36,312 bases of DNA, taken from the NCBI GenBank assembly GCA_041576975.1, contig JBFGJY010000024.1:1-36312 (forward strand), read 5' to 3'. Of the stretch, positions 1-8,093 are shown piece after piece. This stretch comes from JBFGJY01 sp041576975. Lineage in GTDB: Bacteria; Pseudomonadota; Gammaproteobacteria; UBA4575. A program made the translations under genes and the position numbers. Numbering within the stretch: position 1 is the stretch's first letter; the number at the start of each line of letters is the position of its first letter. The notes below the pieces were generated by a model, which ran no database searches, was not told the origin of the DNA, and worked only from the letters and a program-made list of their open reading frames with translations.

Positions 1-144
1 ACTGAGATGGTGATGCCGGGGGATAACGTACAAATGACGGTCTCCCTGATTGCACCGATTGCGATGGAAGACGGGCTGCGTTTTGCGATTCGCGAAGGTG
101 GGCGAACCGTGGGCGCGGGGGTTGTCTCGAAGATTATAGAGTGA
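1..144 (+). CDS. tuf: Elongation factor Tu, 3' end only (first tuf copy)
   Basis: The window opens inside a tuf gene, and only the last 47 codons and a TGA stop are present. The visible part is the end of EF-Tu domain 3, including the conserved GLRFAIREGGRTVGAG segment. Positions 1-137 are identical to 16577-16713 of the complete tuf copy; the two differ only in the last bases (ATA GAG TGA here, ATT GAA TAG there). EF-Tu with GTP delivers aminoacyl-tRNA to the ribosome. A tuf gene just before tRNA-Trp, secE and nusG is the usual tufB position in gammaproteobacteria. Base composition is GC-rich compared with the sequence that follows. Confidence 0.97.
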   Translation, partial: TEMVMPGDNVQMTVSLIAPIAMEDGLRFAIREGGRTVGAGVVSKIIE

Positions 145-162
145 TGGTATTTAGAATATGGT

Positions 163-193
163 GCGAAGCGGTGGGTCTCGAAGATTAATAAGT
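163..193 (+). pseudogene. Decayed echo of a tuf 3' end
   Basis: Downstream of the tuf stop, 13 bases (GTCTCGAAGATTA, 175-187) exactly repeat 124-136 at the tuf end, 51 bases away and in the same reading frame. In that frame 175-193 reads VSKINK-stop, against VSKIIE-stop at the real end. Bases 163-174 (GCGAAGCGGTGG) also resemble GCGAAGGTGGG at 92-102 of tuf. It looks like a shortened second tuf terminus. It could be the remains of an older tuf gene or a local duplication. It is short, so confidence is moderate. Confidence 0.5.
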
Positions 194-238
194 GAGTATT
201 GCTCTAGGGGAATTTTTAAGCTAATTAAAAAAATAGTT

Positions 239-266
239 TCGACTGTCACCAAAATCACGCTATACT
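239..266 (+). promoter_or_regulatory. Candidate promoter for tRNA-Trp and secE-nusG
   Basis: TCGACT (239-244; 4 of 6 to the -35 consensus) and TATACT (261-266; 5 of 6 to the -10) are separated by 16 bases. The predicted start, about 273, lies some 29 bases before the tRNA, so tRNA-Trp would be cut from the 5' part of a secE-nusG transcript. The match was found by eye only. Confidence 0.5.
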
Positions 267-301
267 TATTGGTTCGGCAATTGCAAGGTACTGACGATTT
301 T

Positions 302-377
302 AGGCCAGTAGCTCAATTGGCAGAGCGGCGGTCTCCAAAACCGCAGGTTGGGGGTTCGATTCCCTCCTGGCCTGCCA
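302..377 (+). tRNA. trpT: tRNA-Trp (anticodon CCA)
   Basis: A complete 76-nt tRNA cloverleaf. The acceptor arms AGGCCAG and CTGGCCT pair over 7 bp. The anticodon stem (328-332 with 340-344) encloses the loop CTCCAAA, with anticodon CCA at 335-337. The T arm carries GGTTCGATTCC, and the discriminator G plus an encoded CCA tail end the gene. The sequence closely resembles E. coli tRNA-Trp. Its place between tuf and secE is conserved in many gammaproteobacteria. Confidence 0.97.
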
Positions 378-426
378 AATTGAGCAAAATCACGAACTAC
401 ATCTACAAGTAGATAATTTAATAAAT

Positions 427-795
427 ATGACAGGTAAAGCTGAAGCTACTGCAAGCGGCATGGATGTCTTTAAGCTGGCAGTATCGGCCGTGATACTGAT
501 TGTGGGTGTAGCCGCATTCTATATGTTTGCGGATCAACCATTGTTATATCGTGTGTTGGGTGTAGTGGCAACGGTAATTGTTGCAGCAATTATTGCATTA
601 ACAACGGCACGGGGTCGCTCACTTGCAAGTTTTATGCAAGACGCACGAACCGAGGTTCGCAAAATGGTTTGGCCTACAAGAGTAGAAACCTTACAGACGA
701 CCATTGTGGTGTTTATTGTGGTAGTAATTTTGGCCATATTTTTATGGATCATAGATCGCACATTAACTACCTTAATACAGTTTGTTATTAAATAA
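427..795 (+). CDS. secE: Protein translocase subunit SecE
   Basis: SecE is the small clamp subunit of the SecYEG channel in the inner membrane. The 122-residue protein has three hydrophobic segments (about 15-34, 39-60 and 92-109), the three-helix form typical of gammaproteobacteria. Before the last helix is the conserved amphipathic stretch with EVRKMVWPTR (76-85), the SecY-contacting signature. It follows tRNA-Trp and ends 10 bases before nusG, the classic secE-nusG pair. No strong Shine-Dalgarno is visible before the ATG; the upstream bases are AT-rich. Its partner secY is in this window at 26479. Confidence 0.96.
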   Translation: MTGKAEATASGMDVFKLAVSAVILIVGVAAFYMFADQPLLYRVLGVVATVIVAAIIALTTARGRSLASFMQDARTEVRKMVWPTRVETLQTTIVVFIVVVILAIFLWIIDRTLTTLIQFVIK

Positions 796-805
796 GAGTT
801 TATAG

Positions 806-1339
806 ATGTCTATGCATTGGTATGTAGTGCATGCGTACTCTGGATATGAGCACCAGGTAAAACGCTCTTTGACAGAACGTATTGAAAGATACGGTATGCA
901 AGATAAATTTGCAGAAATCATGGTGCCAGTCGAAGAAGTTGTCGAAATGCGTGAAGGACAAAAACGCCGTAGCGAAAGAAAATTTTTCCCGGGCTACGTC
1001 TTAGTAAAAATGGAGATGGATGATGACAGTTGGCATCTTGTAAAAGATTGTCCAAAAGTACTTGGATTTATTGGTGGTTCATCAGATAAGCCTGCACCAA
1101 TAACTGAAAAAGAAGCACAAAATATTTTACAGCGTATGCAGGAAGGCGTTGACCAACCCAAACCTAAAGTGCTGTTTGAGCCGGGAGAAGTGGTTCGTGT
1201 TACCGATGGGCCATTTAATGATTTCAATGGCGTAGTAGAAGAAGTGAATTATGAAAAAAGCCGAATGCTGGTTGCAGTACAAATTTTTGGTCGTTCAACA
1301 CCAGTAGAACTTGGGTTTAGTCAAGTAGAAAAAGGCTAA
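806..1339 (+). CDS. nusG: Transcription termination/antitermination factor NusG
   Basis: NusG binds RNA polymerase, suppresses pausing, and links it to Rho or to ribosomal protein S10. The 177-residue product has the N-terminal NGN domain (starting MHWYVVHAYSGYE, with the conserved FFPGYVLVKMEM core) and a C-terminal KOW domain from about residue 124 (FEPGEVVRVTDGPF) to the end. Length and both domains match the E. coli family member. It is 10 bases after secE and 28 before rplK, consistent with co-transcription. The KOW partner S10 is encoded at 16749. Confidence 0.97.
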   Translation: MSMHWYVVHAYSGYEHQVKRSLTERIERYGMQDKFAEIMVPVEEVVEMREGQKRRSERKFFPGYVLVKMEMDDDSWHLVKDCPKVLGFIGGSSDKPAPITEKEAQNILQRMQEGVDQPKPKVLFEPGEVVRVTDGPFNDFNGVVEEVNYEKSRMLVAVQIFGRSTPVELGFSQVEKG

Positions 1340-1367
1340 ACACCATTAATAACGGAATAAAAATGAT

Positions 1368-1799
1368 ATGGCAAAAAAAGTAGAGGCATATATAAAATTG
1401 CAAGTTCCTGCGGCAGATGCAAATCCTAGTCCACCAGTAGGGCCAGCACTCGGACAACATGGTGTGAATATTATGGAATTTTGTAAAGTTTTTAATGCAC
1501 AGACTCAAAGTTTAGAAAAAGGCATGCCGGTTCCTGTAGTGATTACTGTTTATAGCGATCGAAGCTTTACATTTATTACAAAAACCCCACCTGCTTCTAT
1601 TTTAATAAAGAAGGCAGCAGGCTTAAGTAAAGGCAGTGGGCGTCCAAATACAGATAAAGTAGGTAAAGTAAATCGCGCACAACTTGAAGAGATTGCAAAA
1701 ACGAAAATGCCGGATATAACCGCCGCTGACATGGACGCGGCCGTGCGCACGATTGCTGGCAGTGCGCGTAGCATGGGAATAGATGTAGAAGGAATATAA
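1368..1799 (+). CDS. rplK: 50S ribosomal protein L11
   Basis: L11 forms the GTPase-associated centre on 23S rRNA together with L10 and L7/L12. The 143-residue protein has the N-terminal proline-rich segment PPVGPALGQHGVN (22-34), which is linked in the family to thiostrepton and release-factor action, and the C-terminal RNA-binding domain ending SARSMGIDVEG. Length is normal. In E. coli rplK-rplA is repressed by L1 bound to the leader; I could not make out a convincing L1 site in the 28 bases before this ATG. Confidence 0.98.
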   Translation: MAKKVEAYIKLQVPAADANPSPPVGPALGQHGVNIMEFCKVFNAQTQSLEKGMPVPVVITVYSDRSFTFITKTPPASILIKKAAGLSKGSGRPNTDKVGKVNRAQLEEIAKTKMPDITAADMDAAVRTIAGSARSMGIDVEGI

Positions 1800-1801
1800 A
1801 A

Positions 1802-2494
1802 ATGGCTAAACCTGGAAAAAAATTACGCGCTGCACACGAAAAAGTGGAATCAGGTAAAACCTATGCTCCCACAGAAGCGTTTCAGTTAGTTAAAGAATGT
1901 GCCGCGGCTAACTTTAAAGAGTCTGTAGATGTGTGTGTGAATCTAGGTGTTGACCCAAGAAAATCAGACCAAGTTGTAAGAGGTGCGACAGTACTTCCAA
2001 ATGGTACGGGTAAAACCGTACGTGTTGCAGTATTTGCCGAAGGAGATCAAGCAAAAGCTGCAAAGACTGCAGGTGCCGATCTAATAGGCTTGGACGATTT
2101 GGCTGAGCAAGTTAAAAAAGGGCAAATGGACTTTGATGTAGCTATTGCCACACCTGACACAATGCGTGTGGTAGGGCAGTTAGGTCAGATACTGGGGCCG
2201 CGTGGATTGATGCCGAATCCTAAAGTCGGTACGGTTACTGCCGATGTCGCTAATGCGGTCAAAAATGCGAAAGCTGGACAAGTGCGCTTTAGAACAGATA
2301 AAGGCGGGATTATTCATTGTTCTATAGGCAAAGTTGAATTTGATACATCCAAGCTGGAAGAGAATCTGAGGGCATTGGTTGCAGATTTAGTGAAAGCTAA
2401 GCCTGCTTCAGCAAAAGGAATCTACATTAAGAAAGTTACGGTTTCATCTACAATGGGGGCAGGCATTAACGTAGATCAAACTGCACTGGTATAA
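1802..2494 (+). CDS. rplA: 50S ribosomal protein L1
   Basis: L1 builds the mobile L1 stalk near the E site, which helps release deacylated tRNA. In relatives it also represses its own operon by binding mRNA. The 230-residue product has the expected two-domain pattern, including GQILGPRGLMPNPKVGTV in the middle and a FRTDKGGIIH segment afterwards. The start codon is 2 bases after the rplK stop, with AAGGAA inside the rplK end acting as Shine-Dalgarno, so the two are translationally close. A 278-base gap to rplJ follows. Confidence 0.98.
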   Translation: MAKPGKKLRAAHEKVESGKTYAPTEAFQLVKECAAANFKESVDVCVNLGVDPRKSDQVVRGATVLPNGTGKTVRVAVFAEGDQAKAAKTAGADLIGLDDLAEQVKKGQMDFDVAIATPDTMRVVGQLGQILGPRGLMPNPKVGTVTADVANAVKNAKAGQVRFRTDKGGIIHCSIGKVEFDTSKLEENLRALVADLVKAKPASAKGIYIKKVTVSSTMGAGINVDQTALV

Positions 2495-2520
2495 ATTATT
2501 TTGGATAGAAGTTACTAATT

Positions 2521-2548
2521 TTGTTTTTGGCTTTTATTTGCATATAAA
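2521..2548 (+). promoter_or_regulatory. Candidate promoter for the rplJL-rpoBC operon
   Basis: TTGTTT (2521-2526) and TATAAA (2543-2548), 16 bases apart, lie in an AT-rich stretch just upstream of the L10 leader. This is where the E. coli rplJ promoter sits. The -35 match is weak (3 of 6), so other hexamers in the stretch could serve. Confidence 0.4.
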
Positions 2549-2576
2549 AATTGGGTGTTGTTTGTTTATAACAAGC

Positions 2577-2665
2577 AGCTGTCCAAGACCGTAGGTGCAA
2601 CATCAATTTAGATTGGAGTTGCTTAATGAGGAAACTTGGCCTACGTAGACTGTGTTACCCAAATC
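2577..2665 (+). promoter_or_regulatory. L10-type mRNA leader (autoregulatory element)
   Basis: The leader of rplJ carries the conserved L10-leader blocks GTCCAAGACC (2581-2590) and, some 50 bases on, CCTACGTAGACTGTG (2640-2654). GTAGG (2591-2595) can pair with CCTAC (2640-2644), as the equivalent GCAGG/CCTGC does in E. coli. In that species the L10-L7/L12 complex binds this structure and represses translation of rplJ and rplL. The blocks were recognised from memory of the E. coli leader, not by a covariance search. Confidence 0.8.
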
Positions 2666-2772
2666 AGGATCTTCCTGAGTTGGTTGCACTGTAAGGGAAT
2701 ATGTTTGCTGAATAGCAAATGTATTGTTGTAAGTAATACCTTGTGTGAAGTGATAACTCAGAGGACCCAACT

Positions 2773-3303
2773 GTGGCCTTACAACTTGAAGAGAAAAAGG
2801 CGATCGTATCTGAAGTGATGCAAGTTGCAACGGTTGCGCATTCTGCTATCGCATCCGAGTATCGTGGACTTACTGTAAGTGAATTAACTGAACTTCGAGC
2901 AAAAGCACGTGAGCAAGGAGTCTACTTAAAAGTAGTGAAAAATACTCTTGCAAAGCGAGCACTAGAGGGTACTCCCTATGAATGTATGCGCGAAGGCTTA
3001 GTTGGGCCACTTATGTTGGCGTTTTCGCAAGAAGATCCAGGTTCTGCTGCTCGTTTAATTAAAGACTTTACTAAAGATAATGGGTTGCTTGCAGTAAAGA
3101 TGATCTCAATTGGCGGCGAACTTTTAGAAGCCTCCGAATTGATAAGGTTATCCAATTTACCAAGCAAAGATCAGGCAATTAGTATGGTGATGGCAGTTAT
3201 GAAAGCACCAATTGAAAAACTTGTGCGTACATTGGCAGAGCCCCATGCGAAATTGGTTAGAACCGTTGCGGCGGTGCGTGACCAAAAGCAGGTGGCTGGA
3301 TGA
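2773..3303 (+). CDS. rplJ: 50S ribosomal protein L10
   Basis: L10 anchors L7/L12 dimers to the ribosomal stalk and is the likely repressor of its own mRNA through the upstream leader. The 176-residue protein starts MALQLEEKKAIVSEV and contains RGLTVSELTELR and VVKNTLAKRALEGTP, both typical of the rRNA-binding domain. The C-terminal helix KLVRTLAEPHAKLVRTVAAVRDQK is the dimer-binding part; it shows an internal KLVRT repeat and is about 10 residues longer than in E. coli. The start is GTG, supported by AGAGGA (2759-2764) at good spacing and by alignment with the E. coli N terminus. A 148-base gap to rplL follows. Confidence 0.97.
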   Translation: MALQLEEKKAIVSEVMQVATVAHSAIASEYRGLTVSELTELRAKAREQGVYLKVVKNTLAKRALEGTPYECMREGLVGPLMLAFSQEDPGSAARLIKDFTKDNGLLAVKMISIGGELLEASELIRLSNLPSKDQAISMVMAVMKAPIEKLVRTLAEPHAKLVRTVAAVRDQKQVAG

Positions 3304-3451
3304 AACTAAAAAAGTTTTTGATACGGCTCGTCATTGATAGGCAAGCAACTTGTTAGCACATATGAACTTTGTGATGTTTCATTCAAATATGAGCTGAAAC
3401 AACTTTAGGTTTAACAGTATTTGGGTATTAGGTTCTTATTAGGAGATAAAA

Positions 3452-3832
3452 ATGGCTGTAACGAAAGAAGATATTCTTGAGACGATCTCGAAAATGAATG
3501 TTATGGAAGTGGTTGATTTAATTTCAGCGATGGAAGAAAAGTTTGGTGTCTCAGCAGCGGCAGCTGTAGCGGCTGCTCCCGTTGCGGCAGCTGATGGTGG
3601 CGGTGAAGCTGCGGCAGAAAAAGATGAATTTGATGTGGTGATGAGCAGTTTTGGAGGTAATAAAGTTGCTGTGATTAAAGTGGTGCGTACCATCACAGGG
3701 CTTGGCCTAAAAGAAGCGAAGGACATGGTCGAAGGCGCTCCCTCTACGATTAAAGAGGCTGCAGGTAAAGACGAAGCTGAAGACATCAAGAAGCAATTGG
3801 AAGATGCGGGCGCAACTGTTGAGCTCAAATAA
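3452..3832 (+). CDS. rplL: 50S ribosomal protein L7/L12
   Basis: L7/L12 is the multicopy stalk protein that recruits EF-G, EF-Tu and other translation GTPases. The 126-residue product has an N-terminal dimerisation helix (about 1-33), an Ala/Gly-rich hinge (about 34-54) and a C-terminal factor-binding domain with KVAVIKVVRTITGLGLKEAK. It has a strong Shine-Dalgarno (AGGAG, about 3440-3444), consistent with the extra copies of this protein needed per ribosome. The attenuator hairpin at 3865 separates it from rpoB. Confidence 0.98.
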   Translation: MAVTKEDILETISKMNVMEVVDLISAMEEKFGVSAAAAVAAAPVAAADGGGEAAAEKDEFDVVMSSFGGNKVAVIKVVRTITGLGLKEAKDMVEGAPSTIKEAAGKDEAEDIKKQLEDAGATVELK

Positions 3833-3864
3833 TTGTCGCGCAATTTAATATTTATTACTGGTGA

Positions 3865-3896
3865 GCAGCGTTTGTTAACGTTGCAGGTTTTCTTTT
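3865..3896 (+). terminator. Attenuator-like hairpin between rplL and rpoB
   Basis: GCAGCGTT (3865-3872) pairs with AACGTTGC (3877-3884) over 8 bp (one G-U) around a 4-base loop. It is followed by a T-rich run broken by one C (3888-3896). E. coli has a partial terminator at the same place that lowers rpoBC expression relative to the ribosomal proteins. The incomplete T run suits partial rather than full termination. Confidence 0.7.
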
Positions 3897-3927
3897 GCAT
3901 GTGCATTTTGACAATGGGGTAACCTCT

Positions 3928-6900
3928 ATGGCGTATAGCTATACTGAAAAAAAACGAATCCGCAAAGACTTCGGCAAACGTCCCGAAATTTTAGCCGTAC
4001 CATTTATGTTGCAGATTCAATTGGCATCTTACCGGCGTTTTTTGCAGTCAGATAAAGCTGCAGAAAATCGTGATGATGTAGGTCTACATGGTGCGTTTAA
4101 TACAATTTTTCCAATTGTAAGTTACTCGGGCAACGTAGAGCTGCAATATGTCAGCTATCGTCTAGAGCAACCACCATTTGAGGTAAAAGAATGCCAGCTT
4201 CGTGGCCTCACTTACCATGCACCGCTTAAAGTTCTTATGCGTTTAGTGATTTACGACAAAGACGCTCCTGCAAGTTCAAAAAAAGTTAAGGATGTAAAAG
4301 AGCAAGAGGTTTATATGGGCGAATTACCGCTCATGACCGACACTGGTGCGTTTGTAATTAATGGAACAGAACGTGTCATAGTCTCTCAGTTGCATCGGTC
4401 TCCAGGTGTGTTCTTTGATCATGATAAAGGTAAAACACACTCATCAGGCAAGCTTCTTTATTCTGCAAGAGTAATACCTTATCGTGGTTCATGGTTGGAT
4501 TTTGAATTTGATCATAAAGATTGTTTATTTGTACGTATTGATCGGCGCAGGAAACTCCCTGCAAGTATTTTGTTGCGTGCAATAGGTTTCACTAGTGAAG
4601 AAATACTTTCAATCTTTTTTGATACCAATACCGTACGCATTACCGACACTGGTTTCATACTAGATCTAATCCCTGAGCGGCTACGTGGTGAAATTGCACC
4701 TCTTGAAATTAAAGCCGGCGGGAAAGTAATTGTAGAGGCAGGTCGGCGCATTACTGTACGACATGTACGTCAAATCGAAAAAGCTGGCATTAAGAGCCTT
4801 GAAGTTCCAGTTGAATATTTGCTCAACAAAGTATTAGCCAAGGATTTAATTGATACCGACACTGGTGAATTAGTTTGTAAGGCAAACGATGAGTTAACTG
4901 AAGAAAACATTGAGAAGATTTTAGAATCATCAGTTGAAGTGTTAGAGCTGCTATACACTAACGACATAGACCGCGGCCCATATATTTCTTCAACACTTGC
5001 TATTGATCCTGCCAGCAACGAGCTGGAGGCTCAAGTTGAAATTTACCGCATGATGCGTCCTGGAGAGCCGCCTACTAAAGAGGCCGCACAGAATTTATTT
5101 CAAAATTTATTTTTCACACCCGAACGCTATGACTTGTCACCGGTTGGCCGCATGAAATTTAATCGTCGCGTTGGTCGTGAAGATATGACCGGTTCTGGCA
5201 TCTTAAGTAAAGATGACATTCTTGATGTAATGCAAACACTAATTGATATCCGCAATGGTAACGGTATTGTTGATGATATCGATCACCTCGGAAATCGACG
5301 TGTGCGCTGTGTAGGTGAAATGGCTGAGAACGCTTTTCGCGTAGGCCTTGTGCGCGTAGAGCGTGCAGTAAAAGAACGCTTAACGTTGGCTGAGTCTGAA
5401 GGACTTATGCCACAAGAAATGATAAATGCCAAACCGGTGGCAGCAGCAATAAAAGAGTTTTTTGGCTCTAGTCAGCTTTCCCAGTTTATGGATCAAAACA
5501 ATCCGCTTTCTGAGATTACCCATAAACGTAGAATTTCTGCTCTAGGCCCCGGAGGTTTAACACGTGAACGTGCAGGATTTGAGGTTCGGGACGTACACCC
5601 CACACACTATGGTCGAGTGTGTCCAATTGAAACACCGGAAGGTCCCAATATTGGTCTGATTAACTCATTGGCTATTTTTGCCCGTACAAATGAATACGGC
5701 TTTTTAGAAACCCCGTATAGAAAAGTTGTCGATGGTAAGGTAACGGATCAAATTGATTACTTGTCTGCAATTGAAGAGAGTCAATTTACAATCGCACAGG
5801 CCAATGTGCACCTTGATGATAATGATAGGTTATTAGATGAATTAGTATCTGTAAGACATCTGAATGAATTCTCACTCGCGCATTCAGATAAAGTGGAATA
5901 CATGGATGTATCTCCGAAACAAATTGTTTCAGTTGCAGCATCTTTAATTCCATTTTTAGAACATGATGATGCGAACCGTGCATTAATGGGTTCTAACATG
6001 CAGCGACAAGCAGTGCCCACATTGCGTACAGAAAAACCGTTAGTAGGAACTGGGATCGAGCGTGCGGTAGCAATCGATTCAGGAGCTGCATTGGTTTCAA
6101 AACGTGGAGGTGTGGTTGACACCGTCGATGCTGGACGAATCGTAGTGCGGGTAAATGACAAAGAAACAGAAGCTGGTGAGCCTGGTGTTGATATCTATAA
6201 TCTAACCAAGTACACCCGATCTAATCAGAACACCTGTATTAATCAAAAACCATTAGTTCAACCCGGAGATGTTATTGCCAGAGGGGATGCATTGGCAGAT
6301 GGCCCATCTACAGATCTAGGTGAACTAGCATTAGGGCAAAACGTGTTGGTGGCATTTATGCCATGGAATGGTTATAACTTTGAAGATTCAATTTTAATTT
6401 CAGAACGTATTGTTGAAGAAGATCGTTTTACGACGATACATATTGAAGAACTGAGTTGTGTTGCGCGTGATACCAAGCTTGGGGCTGAAGAAATCACAGC
6501 AGATATTCCTAATGTTAGTGAAAACCTGCTTGCCAAGTTAGATGATTCAGGGATTGTATATGTAGGTGCTGAAGTCAAACCAAGCGATATTCTAGTAGGT
6601 AAAGTTACACCTAAAGGTGAAACTCAACTTACTCCTGAAGAAAAGTTATTACGTGCAATCTTTGGTGAAAAGGCCTCTGATGTAAAAGACACATCATTAA
6701 GAGTACCTTCAGGAATGGAGGGCACTGTTATAGATGTGCGTGTATTTACACGTGATGGTGTTGAGAAAGATAAACGTGCATTGCAAATTGAAGAATCAGA
6801 AATTGAGCAAGTACGCAAAGATCTAAATGATCAATTACGTATTTATGAGGATGATATTTATGCTCGCGTTGAGCGCTTAATTACTAATAAAACTGCGGAT

Positions 6901-8010
6901 GGCGGGCCGGATGGATTGCAAGCAGATGCAAAAGTAACCAAAGCCTACTTAGATAGCCTTGATCGTGAACATTGGTTTGAAGTTCGCATGCACAATGAAG
7001 ATGTTAATGCTCAGTTAGAAAAACTTTCTAAACAATTAAAAGAACAGCGAGAGTCTTTCGAACAAAAATTACTAGAGAAAAAAGAAAAAATTACTGCGGG
7101 AGATGATCTTGCGCCTGGCGTTTTAAAAATGGTTAAAGTATATCTTGCCGTAAAACGCCGTATGCAACCCGGTGACAAAATGGCAGGTCGCCATGGTAAT
7201 AAAGGTGTCGTTTCAATGATTGTCCCCGTCGAAGATATGCCGCATATGGAAGATGGTACGCCGGTCGATATCGTCTTAAATCCTTTAGGTGTGCCTTCGC
7301 GTATGAATGTAGGCCAGGTACTTGAAACCCATTTAGGTTGGGCTGCTAAAGGCTTAGGCTTGAAAATTGATGGCATGCTTAACAATAATGGCAACGTTAC
7401 ACAATTGCGGGAATTTCTAGACGAAATCTATAACAAGGATAAAGGTATATCCGTAAAACTTGACGAATTCAATGACGAGGAAATTTTAGCGCTATCCAAG
7501 AACTTGCGTGGTGGTGTGCCAATGGCGACCCCGGTATTTGATGGTGCACAAGAGTCAGAAATTAAACGTATGCTGAAATTGGCCGACCTACCAGAAGATG
7601 GCCAAACTAAATTATGGGATGGGCGTACGGGTGAATCCTTTGATCGTAAGATCACTGTGGGATATATGCATATGTTGAAACTTAATCATCTTGTCGATGA
7701 CAAGATGCATGCACGTTCTACAGGTCCATATAGCTTGGTCACCCAACAACCACTGGGTGGTAAAGCACAGTTTGGAGGACAACGCTTTGGTGAAATGGAA
7801 GTGTGGGCACTGGAAGCATACGGAGCCGCTTATACCTTGCAAGAAATGCTAACAGTAAAGTCGGATGATGTTGTGGGTCGTAACAAAATGTATAAGAACA
7901 TTGTAGATAGTAATCATAGTATGGATGCCGGAATGCCGGAATCCTTCAATGTTTTAATGAAAGAAATTCGCTCTTTGGGACTGAATATAGATTTTGAGCA
8001 AGAAACTTAA
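3928..8010 (+). CDS. rpoB: RNA polymerase subunit beta
   Basis: The beta subunit forms half of the RNA polymerase active-site cleft. With the start at 3928 the protein is 1360 residues and begins MAYSYTEKKRIRKDFGKRP, matching the E. coli start; GGGGT at 3916-3920 is the likely ribosome site. The rifampicin-binding cluster (from FGSSQLSQFMDQNNP, about residue 512, through HKRRISALGPGGL) is wild type by comparison with E. coli, so no resistance change is seen. The GDKMAGRHGNKG active-site segment lies near residues 1081-1092. The region from about 940 to 1060 has the lineage-specific coiled insertion seen in gammaproteobacteria. An in-frame ATG at 3895 would add 11 residues with no family support. 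Confidence 0.98.
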   Translation: MAYSYTEKKRIRKDFGKRPEILAVPFMLQIQLASYRRFLQSDKAAENRDDVGLHGAFNTIFPIVSYSGNVELQYVSYRLEQPPFEVKECQLRGLTYHAPLKVLMRLVIYDKDAPASSKKVKDVKEQEVYMGELPLMTDTGAFVINGTERVIVSQLHRSPGVFFDHDKGKTHSSGKLLYSARVIPYRGSWLDFEFDHKDCLFVRIDRRRKLPASILLRAIGFTSEEILSIFFDTNTVRITDTGFILDLIPERLRGEIAPLEIKAGGKVIVEAGRRITVRHVRQIEKAGIKSLEVPVEYLLNKVLAKDLIDTDTGELVCKANDELTEENIEKILESSVEVLELLYTNDIDRGPYISSTLAIDPASNELEAQVEIYRMMRPGEPPTKEAAQNLFQNLFFTPERYDLSPVGRMKFNRRVGREDMTGSGILSKDDILDVMQTLIDIRNGNGIVDDIDHLGNRRVRCVGEMAENAFRVGLVRVERAVKERLTLAESEGLMPQEMINAKPVAAAIKEFFGSSQLSQFMDQNNPLSEITHKRRISALGPGGLTRERAGFEVRDVHPTHYGRVCPIETPEGPNIGLINSLAIFARTNEYGFLETPYRKVVDGKVTDQIDYLSAIEESQFTIAQANVHLDDNDRLLDELVSVRHLNEFSLAHSDKVEYMDVSPKQIVSVAASLIPFLEHDDANRALMGSNMQRQAVPTLRTEKPLVGTGIERAVAIDSGAALVSKRGGVVDTVDAGRIVVRVNDKETEAGEPGVDIYNLTKYTRSNQNTCINQKPLVQPGDVIARGDALADGPSTDLGELALGQNVLVAFMPWNGYNFEDSILISERIVEEDRFTTIHIEELSCVARDTKLGAEEITADIPNVSENLLAKLDDSGIVYVGAEVKPSDILVGKVTPKGETQLTPEEKLLRAIFGEKASDVKDTSLRVPSGMEGTVIDVRVFTRDGVEKDKRALQIEESEIEQVRKDLNDQLRIYEDDIYARVERLITNKTADGGPDGLQADAKVTKAYLDSLDREHWFEVRMHNEDVNAQLEKLSKQLKEQRESFEQKLLEKKEKITAGDDLAPGVLKMVKVYLAVKRRMQPGDKMAGRHGNKGVVSMIVPVEDMPHMEDGTPVDIVLNPLGVPSRMNVGQVLETHLGWAAKGLGLKIDGMLNNNGNVTQLREFLDEIYNKDKGISVKLDEFNDEEILALSKNLRGGVPMATPVFDGAQESEIKRMLKLADLPEDGQTKLWDGRTGESFDRKITVGYMHMLKLNHLVDDKMHARSTGPYSLVTQQPLGGKAQFGGQRFGEMEVWALEAYGAAYTLQEMLTVKSDDVVGRNKMYKNIVDSNHSMDAGMPESFNVLMKEIRSLGLNIDFEQET

Positions 8011-8093
8011 TTCAAGATTTAGAAGAGATTCGTATTTCAAATGTTTAAGTCGCAAGTAACACTGCACAGTAGGCGTATTTTACGGGAGACGTA

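Noticed and set aside
158..412. 84-codon open frame overlapping tRNA-Trp
   Set aside because: It covers the whole tRNA gene and has no family resemblance; a chance frame.
2636..2818. 60-codon frame inside the rplJ leader
   Set aside because: It overlaps the L10 leader and the rplJ start in another frame and lacks a ribosome site.
3895..3927. Upstream ATG extending rpoB by 11 residues
   Set aside because: It lies in the T run of the attenuator, has no ribosome site, and the extra residues do not match RpoB proteins; 3928 does.
5458..5580. Rifampicin-resistance changes in rpoB and streptomycin-resistance changes in rpsL
   Set aside because: The resistance-determining residues match the sensitive E. 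coli sequence in both proteins.
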